From assembly GCF_015356855.1 (NCBI RefSeq), contig NZ_ARXR01000005.1, positions 113,391-177,390 on the forward strand: a DNA stretch of 64,000 nt, read 5' to 3'. Position 1 is the first letter of the stretch. Every line of letters starts with the position of its first letter. A program made the translations under genes and the position numbers. This document shows positions 17,948 through 25,573 of this stretch, piece by piece. Origin of the DNA: Alloalcanivorax venustensis ISO4. GTDB taxonomy: Bacteria; Pseudomonadota; Gammaproteobacteria; Pseudomonadales; Alcanivoracaceae. A model generated the notes under the pieces. It was not told the DNA's origin. It was given only the letters and a program-made list of their open reading frames with translations, and ran no database searches.

Positions 17948-18496
17948 TTATAGCAACGCCCAGACGCCGAAGGCGATGAACAGGGCGGCGCTGATCCGGT
18001 GGGCCCAGGTTTCGAACCGCTCATTGGCGAGGCGGTGGGCCACCCAGATCACCGGCAGATTGGCGGCGATCATACCCGTGGTGGTGCCAAGAAGCACCGG
18101 CCAGAATTCCTGGAAGCGTACCGCCAGGGCCACGGTGGCCACCTGGGTCTTGTCGCCGATCTCGGCGATGAAGAACAGCACCAGGCTGGTCAGGAAGGGG
18201 CCGAATCGGTATTTGTCGCCCACCTCTTCGTCCTTATCGGGAATCAGCATCCACAGGCCCAGGGCGATAAAGCTGCCGCCCAGGATCCAGGTCAGCCAGT
18301 CCGCGGGGATGGCGTCGGCCAGCCAGTCGCCGAACCAGACGCTGATGCCGTGGTTGATCAGGGTGGCGACCACCACGCCGGCGAGGATCGGCCAGGGCTT
18401 GCGAAAGCGGCACACCAGGGCCAGGGACAGTAATTGGGTTTTGTCGCCGATTTCGCCCAGGGCGACCAGCAGGGTGGAGGAGAGGAAAGCGTCCAA
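17948..18496 (-). CDS. GDT1/UPF0016 family cation exporter, probable manganese efflux protein
   Basis: A 182-residue membrane protein with six helices in two homologous halves. Each half has the GDT1 signature E-I-G-D-K-T (residues 15-20 and 112-117), which forms the cation site. Bacterial members (MneA in Vibrio) export Mn2+. The assignment is reinforced by a yybP-ykoY manganese riboswitch in the leader. The start is TTG at 18496, with AAGG seven bases upstream; no ATG precedes the first helix. yaeQ follows in the same direction. It is one of the best-supported regulatory assignments in the window. Confidence 0.9.
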   Translation of the reverse strand: MDAFLSSTLLVALGEIGDKTQLLSLALVCRFRKPWPILAGVVVATLINHGISVWFGDWLADAIPADWLTWILGGSFIALGLWMLIPDKDEEVGDKYRFGPFLTSLVLFFIAEIGDKTQVATVALAVRFQEFWPVLLGTTTGMIAANLPVIWVAHRLANERFETWAHRISAALFIAFGVWALL

Positions 18497-18510
18497 AGGA
18501 AAACCTTACA

Positions 18511-18559
18511 GGGGCGGGATCGAACGATTACCAGAGACACTGCCCACCGATCCCGCCCC
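18511..18559 (-). terminator. Expression-platform hairpin of the manganese riboswitch
   Basis: A perfect 12-bp stem pairs GGGGCGGGATCG (18511-18522, + strand) with CGATCCCGCCCC (18548-18559). On the transcribed - strand it sits between the aptamer and the AAGG ribosome-binding site, and a short TTTT follows seven bases after. It can act as a weak terminator or by limiting access to the start region; which of these applies is not settled by sequence. Confidence 0.6.
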
Positions 18560-18564
18560 CGCGG

Positions 18565-18695
18565 AATGCAGACAATGTCTCAGGTCTCGTCGATCCATCC
18601 GCCGGTGCGGCGGAGGACACGGCCACCATGCGCATTGAGGCGCAAATATGTTGACGACCGCCCCGGGAGGGAACCCGGGTGACTACTCCCCTAAG
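18565..18695 (-). promoter_or_regulatory. yybP-ykoY manganese riboswitch
   Basis: On the - strand the conserved core elements occur in order: GGGGAGTAG (18691-18683), GTCGTCAACATA (18658-18647) and GAGACCT (18588-18582) followed by TGAGACATTGTCTGC. These are the two internal-loop sequences that together bind Mn2+ in the yybP-ykoY class, with the variable paired arms between them. It lies in the 5' leader of a GDT1-family exporter, one of the gene families this RNA is known to control. High manganese is expected to turn expression on. Confidence 0.9.
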
Positions 18696-18704
18696 ACGGT
18701 GGAA

Positions 18705-18733
18705 ACCATAGCCGCGGCAGGGATTTAAATCAA
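18705..18733 (-). promoter_or_regulatory. Promoter of the riboswitch-controlled exporter
   Basis: TTGATT (18733-18728) and TATGGT (18710-18705) on the - strand are separated by exactly 17 bp. Transcription would begin about 18698, a few bases before the riboswitch core. The -35 overlaps the stop codon of the upstream DUF2306 gene. Confidence 0.65.
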
Positions 18734-19104
18734 GCGCCGAACAGCCAGCCGCTGATCAGCCGCCCCGGTGCCAGGGTACCCAGCCCGGCGCCCACCAGCC
18801 CCAGATAGGCGCCCACCAGGAAATTACGGTGGGTATCCAGGCGCCGGCGGCGCACCGCCAGCATCGAGATCACCAGGCACACCAGGGTCCACACGGACAG
18901 CAGATGTATCACGCTGAACGGCCCCAGCAGCGCCAGGCCGCCGCTCAGCCAGAACGACGACACCGCCGTGACCACCATGGCCAGCACCCACGACCAGCCG
19001 AGCCAGCGGTGCCGCCGCGACCCCTTCGCGGACAGCAACTGCACGGCACCGAAGACCAGCGCCCAGAGCGCCGCGACGAGATGAATCCAGACCGCCACCA
19101 TCAC
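18730..19104 (-). CDS. Small four-helix membrane protein, DUF2306-like
   Basis: A 124-residue protein with four hydrophobic segments (about residues 3-22, 34-53, 62-82 and 96-115). WIHLVAALWALVFGAVQLL and HRWLGWSWVLAMVVTAVSSFWL, with RHRW at the cytoplasmic edge and DTHRNFLVGAYLG in the C-terminal half, resemble the DUF2306 family of putative haem or redox membrane proteins; the histidines could be ligands. The function is unknown. The start may be either of the first two codons (both ATG). It is divergent from a TetR-family gene, with twin operators in the spacer, so it is the likely target of that regulator. Confidence 0.75.
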   Translation of the reverse strand: MMVAVWIHLVAALWALVFGAVQLLSAKGSRRHRWLGWSWVLAMVVTAVSSFWLSGGLALLGPFSVIHLLSVWTLVCLVISMLAVRRRRLDTHRNFLVGAYLGLVGAGLGTLAPGRLISGWLFGA

Positions 19105-19140
19105 TTTTCTCCCCCGGCGGGCTGGGCCCGTACCGGCTTA

Positions 19141-19191
19141 ATGTGTATGCTGTGAACATAAGATAGAAAAGGATGTGTACAGTGTCAACAT
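19141..19191. promoter_or_regulatory. Twin operators for the adjacent TetR-family regulator
   Basis: ATGTGTATGCTGTGAACAT (19141-19159) and ATGTGTACAGTGTCAACAT (19173-19191) agree at 15 of 19 bases, are 32 bp apart start to start (about three helical turns), and the second is itself an imperfect palindrome (14 of 19). They sit between the divergent DUF2306 and TetR genes, the second overlapping the regulator's start codon. Confidence 0.65.
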
Positions 19192-19778
19192 CAAACAAGG
19201 ACCCCTCTCCGGACCGCTACCACCACGGTGATCTGCGCCGGGCCCTGGTGGACGAGGCCCTGGTGCTGCTGGCGGAAAGCGGCGACGGCGGCTTCAGCCT
19301 GCGCGAGCTGGCCCGCCGGGTGGGCGTCACCGCCAACGCCAGTTACCGCCATTTCGCCAACAAGGACGCGCTGCTGCAGGCGCTGGCGTCGGAGGGGTTT
19401 CGGCGCCTCAGCGCCGCCCAGCGCGAGGCCGAAGCGCGGGCGGAGGGCGACGAAAAACTGCTGGCCGGGGGGCGCAGCTATATTCGCTTCGCCCACGCCA
19501 ACCCGGCGCTGTTCCGCTTGATGTTCAGCGTGATTCCGCCGCACCGCCGCGAAGACGAGCTGCGCGAGGCCTCGCGGGCGGCGTTCGAGACCCTGCGCCA
19601 GGCGGTGTCGCGTGGCTGGCCCGGCGGCGAGCCGGACCCGGACAGCGTGACCCGGGCGGCGCTGCGCGCCTGGGCGCTGGTGCACGGATTGGGGCAGTTG
19701 CTGCTGGACGGTCAGCTGGACTGGCTGGAGGAGGATCCGCTGGGGTTGGCGGAGGCGGTGCTGGCGGACACCGTCTAG
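19173..19778 (+). CDS. TetR/AcrR family transcriptional regulator
   Basis: A 201-residue protein. The N-terminal DNA-binding domain reads YHHGDLRRALVDEALVLLAE, then SLRELARRVGVTANASYRHF (helix-turn-helix, about residues 43-62), continuing into a ligand domain of the TetR_C family with WALVHGLGQLLLDGQL. It likely represses itself and the divergent DUF2306 gene. Two starts are possible: ATG at 19173, directly on the AAAAGG, or GTG at 19182, nine bases downstream of it; the GTG has the better spacing. The inducer is unknown. Confidence 0.87.
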   Translation: MCTVSTSNKDPSPDRYHHGDLRRALVDEALVLLAESGDGGFSLRELARRVGVTANASYRHFANKDALLQALASEGFRRLSAAQREAEARAEGDEKLLAGGRSYIRFAHANPALFRLMFSVIPPHRREDELREASRAAFETLRQAVSRGWPGGEPDPDSVTRAALRAWALVHGLGQLLLDGQLDWLEEDPLGLAEAVLADTV

Positions 19779-19821
19779 CGCTATACTGCCGGCCCGCGCC
19801 AGGCCCACGTCAGGAGAGCCC

Positions 19822-20028
19822 ATGAGCGACGACCGCTTTCTCGATATCGAAACCAAACTGGCCTACCAGGAAGACCTGGTGGCCAGCCTCAATCAGATCG
19901 TCAGTGACCAGCAGCGCAAGCTCGACGAGCTGGAAGCCGCCTACCGCAAACTGGTGGACCGGGTGGTGGAGCAGAGCGAGGAGCTCGCCGCCCTGCGCAT
20001 TGAGGACGCCCCGCCGCCGCACTATTAA
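19822..20028 (+). CDS. slyX: SlyX family protein
   Basis: A 68-residue protein matching SlyX in length and pattern: an acidic start, then a heptad-patterned helix (DIETKLAYQEDLVASLNQIV...) predicted to form a coiled coil, and the proline-rich C-terminal end PPPHY found in the family. The function is not established. The ATG at 19822 has CAGGAGAG seven bases upstream. It lies 43 bp after the TetR-family gene and converges on phoR with a 15-bp gap. Confidence 0.9.
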   Translation: MSDDRFLDIETKLAYQEDLVASLNQIVSDQQRKLDELEAAYRKLVDRVVEQSEELAALRIEDAPPPHY

Positions 20029-20043
20029 AACGCCGGCGGACGG

Positions 20044-21375
20044 TCAGCCGCTGGCCAGGGCGGTGGGCTTGCTGACCAGCCGGCTGGCGGGGAAATGGCA
20101 GGTGAAGTTGCTGCCGCTGCCGAGCTCGCTTTTGATCTCCAGCTTGCCGTTATGGCGGATCATCACGTGCTTGACGATGGCCAGCCCCAGGCCGGTGCCG
20201 CCGGTCTGGGTGACGCGGCTGTTGTCCGGGCGGTAAAAGCGCTCGGTGAGCCGGGGGATGTGCGCCGGGTCGATGCCGATGCCGTTGTCGCGCACCGAAA
20301 GGTGGGCGCCGTCGGCGTCCTGCCACCAGTGAATGCGGATCACGCCGTGGGCGGGGGTGTACTTCACCGCGTTGACGATCAGGTTGCCGAAGGCGCTTTC
20401 CAGCTCCGCCGGGTTGGCGATCAGACGGGCGTTTTCCGGCACGTCCAGCTCGATGGTCTGCTGCTTCTCCGGCGCCAGCGCCAGGGCGCTTTCGCGCATG
20501 CGCTGCAGCATGCCGTGCACCGCCACCGCCTGTTGCAGGTTGTCCGCCTCGGTGTTCTCCAGCCGTGACAGCAGCAACAGGTCCTGCACCAGCGCCTCCA
20601 TGCGCTGGCTCTGGGCGTCCATTTGCGTCAGCGCCCGGCGCAGCCGGGTCTGCTCCTCGGGCACCGTGTCGAGCAGCGTTTCCAGGTAGCCCTTGAGCAC
20701 CGTGAGCGGCGTTTTCAGCTCATGGCTGACGTTGGCCACGAAGTCCTTGCGCATCTGTTCCAGGTGATGAATGCGGGTCACGTCCCGGGCCAGAATCAGC
20801 TGATCGCCGACGCCGAACTCGGTGATGCGCAATTGCAGGATGCGGTTGTCGTCCACCGGCGAGGGAATCTCCAGCGGTTCGCGGAAATCGCCCTGGGTCA
20901 GGTAGTCGGTGAAACGCGGATGGCGGATCAGGTTGGTGAGCGGCTGGCCCAGGTCCTTGTCGGCGCGGAAGCCCAGATGCCGGCCGGCGGCGTGGTTCCA
21001 GTATTCCAGGTAGCCGTGCTGGTCGATCAGCACCACCACGTCCTCCAGGGCGTTCACCGACTGCTGGGCGCGCACGATGATGCTCTGCAGGTTGTCCTGG
21101 GCGCGCCGTTCTTTCTGGAAAAGGTGCTCCAGGCGGGTGTAGAACTCACCCCAGAGGCCGACGCTGTCCGGCGGTTCGGTGTGCTCCTCGCGCACCAGCC
21201 AGGCGTACAGGGCGAACAGCTGCCGGGTGCTCCAGATGATATACAGCGACAGGCCCGCCACCAGCGGCCAGATGCTGCGCAGGGCCAGACAAACCGCCAC
21301 GGACACCGCCACCAGGATGACGATGCGGTTCACTTCCTTGCCGAGACTGGCTTTCATGCCCGCCGGATCTTTCAT
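20044..21375 (-). CDS. phoR: Phosphate regulon sensor kinase PhoR
   Basis: A 443-residue histidine kinase. Two close N-terminal hydrophobic segments (about residues 14-50) anchor it with almost no periplasmic loop, as in PhoR. A PAS domain follows (VVLIDQHGYLEYWNHAAGRHLG), then the H-box FVANVSHELKTPL with the phosphorylated His near 216, and the ATPase domain with N, G1 (VRDNGIGID) and G2 (GGTGLGLAIVKHV) boxes. It phosphorylates PhoB when Pst-PhoU signals low phosphate. It follows phoB by 45 bp in one transcript. An ATG at 21357 is an alternative start. Confidence 0.96.
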   Translation of the reverse strand: MKDPAGMKASLGKEVNRIVILVAVSVAVCLALRSIWPLVAGLSLYIIWSTRQLFALYAWLVREEHTEPPDSVGLWGEFYTRLEHLFQKERRAQDNLQSIIVRAQQSVNALEDVVVLIDQHGYLEYWNHAAGRHLGFRADKDLGQPLTNLIRHPRFTDYLTQGDFREPLEIPSPVDDNRILQLRITEFGVGDQLILARDVTRIHHLEQMRKDFVANVSHELKTPLTVLKGYLETLLDTVPEEQTRLRRALTQMDAQSQRMEALVQDLLLLSRLENTEADNLQQAVAVHGMLQRMRESALALAPEKQQTIELDVPENARLIANPAELESAFGNLIVNAVKYTPAHGVIRIHWWQDADGAHLSVRDNGIGIDPAHIPRLTERFYRPDNSRVTQTGGTGLGLAIVKHVMIRHNGKLEIKSELGSGSNFTCHFPASRLVSKPTALASG

Positions 21376-21420
21376 TCACCGCCCTTCCGGCTCCGTTGGT
21401 CCGCGTCGCGGACCCGATCA

Positions 21421-22125
21421 TTATGACGCCTGACTGGACTTCACCGAGAACCGGTAACCGGTCCCGCGCACCGTCTGGATGAAACCATCGAACCCGTGCG
21501 GCGACAACGCCTTGCGCAGGCGCCGGATGTGCACGTCGATGGTACGGTCTTCCACGTAGACGTTGGCGCCCCACACCTGGTCCAGCAACTGGGTGCGCGA
21601 GTAGGCCCGCTCCTGGTGGCTCATAAAGAACTCCAGCAGGCGGTATTCCGTGGGGCCCATGTCCACCGGGTCGCCGTTGGCGCTGATCCGGTGGCTCACC
21701 GGGTCCAGGCACAGGCCTTCCACGTCGATGGCTTTCTCCGCCGCCACCACCGAGGTGCGGCGCAGCACCGCCTTGATGCGCGAGATCAGCTCGCGGGTGG
21801 AAAACGGCTTGGTGATGTAGTCGTCGGCGCCCACGTCCAGGCCCTGGATCTTGTTGTCCTCTTCGCTCTTCGCCGTAAGCATGATGATCGGCACTTCGGC
21901 GGTGGCGTCCTCGCGCTTGAGGCGCCGGGCCAGCTCAATACCGCTCACCGACGGCAACATCCAGTCCAGCAGCACCAGGTCCGGTCGCTCGTCGACAATG
22001 TACTCGTGGGCGCGCTGGGCGTTGTCCGCCTCCAGCACGTCGAAATCCGCCAGCTCCAGCGCCACCGCCACCATTTCGCGGATCGCGGGTTCGTCGTCAA
22101 CAATCAGAATTCGATTACGGGACAT
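21421..22125 (-). CDS. phoB: Phosphate regulon response regulator PhoB
   Basis: A 234-residue OmpR-family regulator. The receiver has the acidic pair in LIVDDEP, the phosphoacceptor Asp54 (LVLLDWMLP), Thr in MLTAKSEE and Lys in DDYITKPFSTREL. The C-terminal winged helix includes LEGLCLDP-like strands, MGPTEYRLLEFFM and the recognition region YVEDRTIDVHIRRLRKAL. It activates promoters carrying 11-bp-period Pho boxes, including its own (22177-22195) and that of pstS (7705-7723). It is the first gene of phoBR. Confidence 0.97.
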   Translation of the reverse strand: MSRNRILIVDDEPAIREMVAVALELADFDVLEADNAQRAHEYIVDERPDLVLLDWMLPSVSGIELARRLKREDATAEVPIIMLTAKSEEDNKIQGLDVGADDYITKPFSTRELISRIKAVLRRTSVVAAEKAIDVEGLCLDPVSHRISANGDPVDMGPTEYRLLEFFMSHQERAYSRTQLLDQVWGANVYVEDRTIDVHIRRLRKALSPHGFDGFIQTVRGTGYRFSVKSSQAS

Positions 22126-22161
22126 GGCTTATTCTCAGGGGTTGCCCATTTAAGTGCCCCT

Positions 22162-22195
22162 ATTACATTGCCTTTTTATGACATGATGATGACAA
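22162..22195 (-). promoter_or_regulatory. Pho box and -10 of the phoBR promoter
   Basis: On the - strand TTGTCATCATCATGTCATA (22195-22177) contains TTGTCAT and ATGTCAT in an 11-bp period, each 6 of 7 to CTGTCAT. A -10, TGTAAT (22167-22162), starts exactly 10 bp after the second half-site. This indicates positive autoregulation by PhoB; phoB starts 37 bp after the -10. Confidence 0.8.
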
Positions 22196-22238
22196 CTTTG
22201 CACGCTTCTCGCGGCGGCGGCGACCCCGCCGCCCGCGA

Positions 22239-23129
22239 TCACGGGCCGGGCGCGGCCAGCAGGTATTGAAAATAAAGTCCCGCGAACACGCTGGCCCCGG
22301 CCCAGTGGTTGCTTAGAAAAGCGTGGAAGCAGGGCCAGGGCTCGCGGTAGCGGATGCGCCACTGCTGATGGGCGAAGCCCGCCGCCATGCCGGCCAGGCC
22401 CAGATACCAGGGCCAGGTGAAGCCCAGCCGCTGGCCGAGCACCCACAGCGCCACCAGGGTCAGCACCTGCAGCGCGCCGACCATCACCTTGTCCAGATCA
22501 CCGAACAGGATGGCGGTGCTTTTAATGCCCACCTTGAGGTCGTCTTCCCGGTCGCACATGGCGTATTCGGTGTCGTAGGCCACGGTCCACAGCAGGTTGG
22601 TGGTGAACAGCAGCCAGGCGATTTCCGGCACGCTCTCGGTCTCGGCGGCGAACGCCATGGGAATCGCCCAGCTGAAGGCGGCGCCCAGGAACAGCTGCGG
22701 CAGATAGGTAAAGCGCTTGGTGAAGGGGTACAGCACCGCCAGCCCCAGGCCGCCGAACGACAGCACCAGGGTGAAACGGTTGAGGCACAGCACCAGGCCC
22801 AGCGCGATCAGCCCCAGGGCGGCGAACAGCATCAGCGCCTGGCGGGCGGACAGGGCGCCGGTGGCCAGCGGCCGGCCCCGGGTGCGCGTGACATGACCGT
22901 CGAAGTCGCGGTCGGCGAAATCGTTGATCACGCAGCCGGCGGCGCGCATCACGAACACCCCCAGCACGAAAATGACGATGTGTTTGAGGCTGGGTGTGCC
23001 GCCGCCGGCGATCCACAGCGCCCACAGGGTGGGCCACATCAGCAGCATGCTGCCGATCGGCCGGTCCAGGCGCATCAGCTGGATCCAGGGCCAGAGAGCG
23101 GGGTAGCGATGTTCCACGAAAGCCAGCAT
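22239..23129 (-). CDS. ubiA: 4-hydroxybenzoate polyprenyltransferase UbiA
   Basis: A 296-residue inner-membrane prenyltransferase with eight or nine helices. The two aspartate-rich catalytic motifs are present: [15 protein letters not shown] near residue 70 and [12 protein letters not shown] near 190. It attaches the polyprenyl chain to 4-hydroxybenzoate in ubiquinone synthesis, using the product of the ubiC gene encoded just upstream. The ATG at 23129 gives the family N-terminus; a longer frame from 23168 overlaps ubiC and was rejected. The ubiC-ubiA gap is 8 bp, so one transcript is expected. Confidence 0.95.
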   Translation of the reverse strand: MLAFVEHRYPALWPWIQLMRLDRPIGSMLLMWPTLWALWIAGGGTPSLKHIVIFVLGVFVMRAAGCVINDFADRDFDGHVTRTRGRPLATGALSARQALMLFAALGLIALGLVLCLNRFTLVLSFGGLGLAVLYPFTKRFTYLPQLFLGAAFSWAIPMAFAAETESVPEIAWLLFTTNLLWTVAYDTEYAMCDREDDLKVGIKSTAILFGDLDKVMVGALQVLTLVALWVLGQRLGFTWPWYLGLAGMAAGFAHQQWRIRYREPWPCFHAFLSNHWAGASVFAGLYFQYLLAAPGP

Positions 23130-23137
23130 AGGCGTCC

Positions 23138-23665
23138 TCAGCGATCCATGTCCTCGACCCGCCGCCACAGCGCGGGCAGGAAGTGCTCGGTCACCAGCAA
23201 GGGCCGGCCGCGCTTGATGAACCGGGATTGTCGCCCCCAGCAGGGCGTCTGGCCAGAGGGGGCGGCGCCGTGGCGCACCCAGACCCGGTCACGGCGCGCC
23301 ATGGGCCGCCGGTACAGCTCGCTGCCCAGCGAGCGGCTGCCCATGTGCGCCAGGCCGCGGTTGGGTCCTCGCAAGCTGGCCAGCGGCAGCACGCTGCGCG
23401 CCTCCACCATCGGCTCCTCGTCCACCAGCAGGGTGACTTCCCGCACCAGGGCGCGGCCACGGCCGATGCGGCCCAGCAGCTGCTGCTCGGCGAGGGTGGG
23501 GCGAATAATGCGGTCTTCACGGGGTACCACCCGGAAGGCGCCGTACAGGCGCAGGCGGGCGGTCAGGGAGCCGGGGTCGGCCAGCCAGTCGCGCACCAGC
23601 GGCGGCAGGCTGAGCTGTTCCTGGGGACGCCAGCGGGCGTCGGCGCGCATTGCGGTATCGGGCAT
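23138..23665 (-). CDS. ubiC: Chorismate-pyruvate lyase UbiC
   Basis: A 175-residue cytosolic enzyme that converts chorismate to 4-hydroxybenzoate and pyruvate, the committed step of ubiquinone synthesis. Recognisable stretches are the strand [21 protein letters not shown] with the active-site Arg, LGSELYRRP and the C-terminal [15 protein letters not shown] segment (here [13 protein letters not shown]). It is the first gene of ubiC-ubiA and is divergent from the rubredoxin gene (206-bp spacer, in which no clear promoter was picked out). The sequence is arginine-rich relative to E. coli UbiC but full length. Confidence 0.9.
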   Translation of the reverse strand: MPDTAMRADARWRPQEQLSLPPLVRDWLADPGSLTARLRLYGAFRVVPREDRIIRPTLAEQQLLGRIGRGRALVREVTLLVDEEPMVEARSVLPLASLRGPNRGLAHMGSRSLGSELYRRPMARRDRVWVRHGAAPSGQTPCWGRQSRFIKRGRPLLVTEHFLPALWRRVEDMDR

Positions 23666-23871
23666 GGGGACTCGCTTTGCTCGCGCCCGGGGCGCGGGAT
23701 CTCGAGCGTGCGACTATGGCCCATGAAGCGCGGATCGGCAAGACGTCGGCCGTCGGGCAACGCTACCATTATCCGCTGTCATTGATTTTTCACGCGCCCG
23801 TGGATACGTTAGCGGCCCCTGGAAGGGCCCGCGTACCGGGCCCGGCTTCCCCCGACCAGACGAGGTTCAGC

Positions 23872-24036
23872 ATGAAAAAATGGGAATGCGTGGTTTGCGG
23901 CTTTATTTACGACGAGGAAGAAGGCCTGCCTGAAGAGGGCATCGAACCCGGCACCAAGTGGGACGACATTCCCGATGACTGGGTGTGCCCGGACTGCGGC
24001 GTCGGCAAAGAAGACTTCGAGATGGTGGAAATCTGA
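23872..24036 (+). CDS. rubA: Rubredoxin
   Basis: A 54-residue iron protein with two CxxCG knuckles: Cys6-Val-Val-Cys9 and Cys39-Pro-Asp-Cys42, the Fe(SCys)4 site. [16 protein letters not shown] and [19 protein letters not shown] are typical of AlkG-type rubredoxins that pass electrons to alkane hydroxylases. It is acidic and cytosolic, and receives electrons from the reductase encoded 14 bp downstream. It starts at ATG 23872 with CGAGG upstream. The alkane hydroxylase itself is not in the window. Confidence 0.96.
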   Translation: MKKWECVVCGFIYDEEEGLPEEGIEPGTKWDDIPDDWVCPDCGVGKEDFEMVEI

Positions 24037-24050
24037 AACAGGACACTCCC

Positions 24051-25205
24051 ATGAATCCAATCGTGATCATCGGCTCCGGCCTGGCCGGCTTCAACACGGT
24101 CAAGGAATTCCGCAAGCTGGATAAAGAGACGCCGGTGGTGGTGCTCACCGCCGACGACGGGCGTAATTACTCCAAGCCCATGCTCTCCACCGGCTTCACC
24201 AAGGAAAAAACCGCCGATGAGCTGGCCATGGCGACCCCCGAGCAGGTCGCCGAGCAGTTCAACGTGACGGTGCGCACCGGCGTCCATGTGGCCGGCATCG
24301 ACACCGACAAACAGCGTGTGCTGCTGCCCGATGATCACCTGGATTACAGCAGCCTGGTGCTGGCCCTGGGCGCTGACACCTGGACGCCGCCGCTGGAAGG
24401 CGACGCCGTCGGCGAGGTGTTCTCGGTCAACGATCTGATGGATTACGGCCGCTTCCGCCAGGCCCTGGAAGGCAAGCGTGAGGTCACCATTCTCGGCGGC
24501 GGCCTGATCGGCTGCGAGTTCGCCAACGACCTCTCCAACGGCGGCTTCCAGGTCAGCCTGGTGGAGCCCATGGGGCGCTGCCTGCCCATGCTGCTGCCGG
24601 AGCCGGCCTCCGCCGCCGTCGGCCGCGGCCTGGAAGACCTGGGCGTGCGTTTCCATTTCGGTCCCCTGGCCAAGGCCGTGCACCACGGCAAGGACAACCC
24701 GGACAAGCTGGTCACCGAGCTGTCCGACGGCACCCATCTGGAATCCGACGTGGTGCTCGCCGCCATCGGCCTGCGCCCGCGCATCGGCATCGCCAAGGAC
24801 GCCGGTTTGAAAACCAACCGGGGCATCCTCACCGACCAGAGCCTGCGGACCAGCGCCGATAACGTCTACGCCCTGGGTGACTGCGCCGAAGTGCAGGGCC
24901 ATGTGCTGCCCTATGTGCTGCCGCTGATGGCGTCCGCCCGGGCGCTGGCCAAGACCCTGGCCGGCGAGCCGACGCCGGTGAGCTACGGCGTGATGCCGGT
25001 GACCATCAAGACTCCGGCCTGCCCGGTGGTGGTGTGCCCGGTGCCCGAGGAGCTGGAAGGCGACTGGGAGACCGAGGAAGAGGGCAACACCGTGAAGGCC
25101 CTGTTCCGCGACCGGGACGGTAACCTGCGCGGCTACGCGCTCACCGGTGACGCGGTGAAGGAAAAGATGAAGCTCAATAAAGAGCTTCCGGCGCTGATGC
25201 CATGA
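24051..25205 (+). CDS. rubB: Rubredoxin reductase (NADH-dependent, FAD)
   Basis: A 384-residue flavoprotein of the pyridine-nucleotide disulfide oxidoreductase class I fold. The FAD loop IIGSGLAGFNTVKEFR is at residues 5-20, the NADH loop ILGGGLIGCEFANDL near 147, and the second FAD motif VYALGDCAEVQG near 277. It lacks the redox-active CxxxxC of disulfide reductases, as expected for rubredoxin reductases. It moves electrons from NADH to rubredoxin for alkane oxidation or oxygen detoxification. The ATG at 24051 gives the correct N-terminus; the stop overlaps the next gene's start (ATGA). Confidence 0.95.
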   Translation: MNPIVIIGSGLAGFNTVKEFRKLDKETPVVVLTADDGRNYSKPMLSTGFTKEKTADELAMATPEQVAEQFNVTVRTGVHVAGIDTDKQRVLLPDDHLDYSSLVLALGADTWTPPLEGDAVGEVFSVNDLMDYGRFRQALEGKREVTILGGGLIGCEFANDLSNGGFQVSLVEPMGRCLPMLLPEPASAAVGRGLEDLGVRFHFGPLAKAVHHGKDNPDKLVTELSDGTHLESDVVLAAIGLRPRIGIAKDAGLKTNRGILTDQSLRTSADNVYALGDCAEVQGHVLPYVLPLMASARALAKTLAGEPTPVSYGVMPVTIKTPACPVVVCPVPEELEGDWETEEEGNTVKALFRDRDGNLRGYALTGDAVKEKMKLNKELPALMP

Positions 25206-25573
25206 AATTCCGTCTGATCCTGATGGTCCTGGGCTGGCGGCTGGCCTGGCTGGCCGGCCGCGACGAGGGCTTTCGCAAGCAGCTCGCGCACCGCGACGTG
25301 GTGATGCAGTGGCGCACCTTCAGCGGCGGCGTGGCGCGCTGGTATCACTTCCAGCCGGACCGGGTGACCAGCCGCAGGGGCCTGCACCCGTCGCCGTCCG
25401 TGACCCTCAATTTCAAGGACGCGGACTACGCGTTCCGCACCCTCAAGGCCTCCGGCAAGAACCAGATGGCGTTCATGGAAGGCATGCAGGCCGGCGACAT
25501 CAAGGTGGAAGGCGACCCCGGCCACCTGATGTGGTTCATGACCCTGATGAAGTTCATTCTGCCCAAGCGCTGA
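25202..25573 (+). CDS. Small SCP2-like (sterol carrier) lipid-binding protein
   Basis: A 123-residue protein. After a hydrophobic N-terminal helix (residues 1-20) comes a pattern like the SCP2 fold: HRDVVMQWRTFSGGVARWY, PSVTLNFKDADYAFRTL and the closing element AGDIKVEGDPGHLMWFMTLMKFI, in which G-D-I-K-V-E-G-D is the SCP2 signature. Such proteins bind acyl chains or hydrophobic ligands. Its ATG overlaps the rubB stop by four bases, so it is translationally coupled to rubredoxin reductase. A role in alkane or fatty-acyl handling is inference from position. The 3' end overlaps the convergent MATE gene by 20 bp. Confidence 0.72.
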   Translation: MKFRLILMVLGWRLAWLAGRDEGFRKQLAHRDVVMQWRTFSGGVARWYHFQPDRVTSRRGLHPSPSVTLNFKDADYAFRTLKASGKNQMAFMEGMQAGDIKVEGDPGHLMWFMTLMKFILPKR

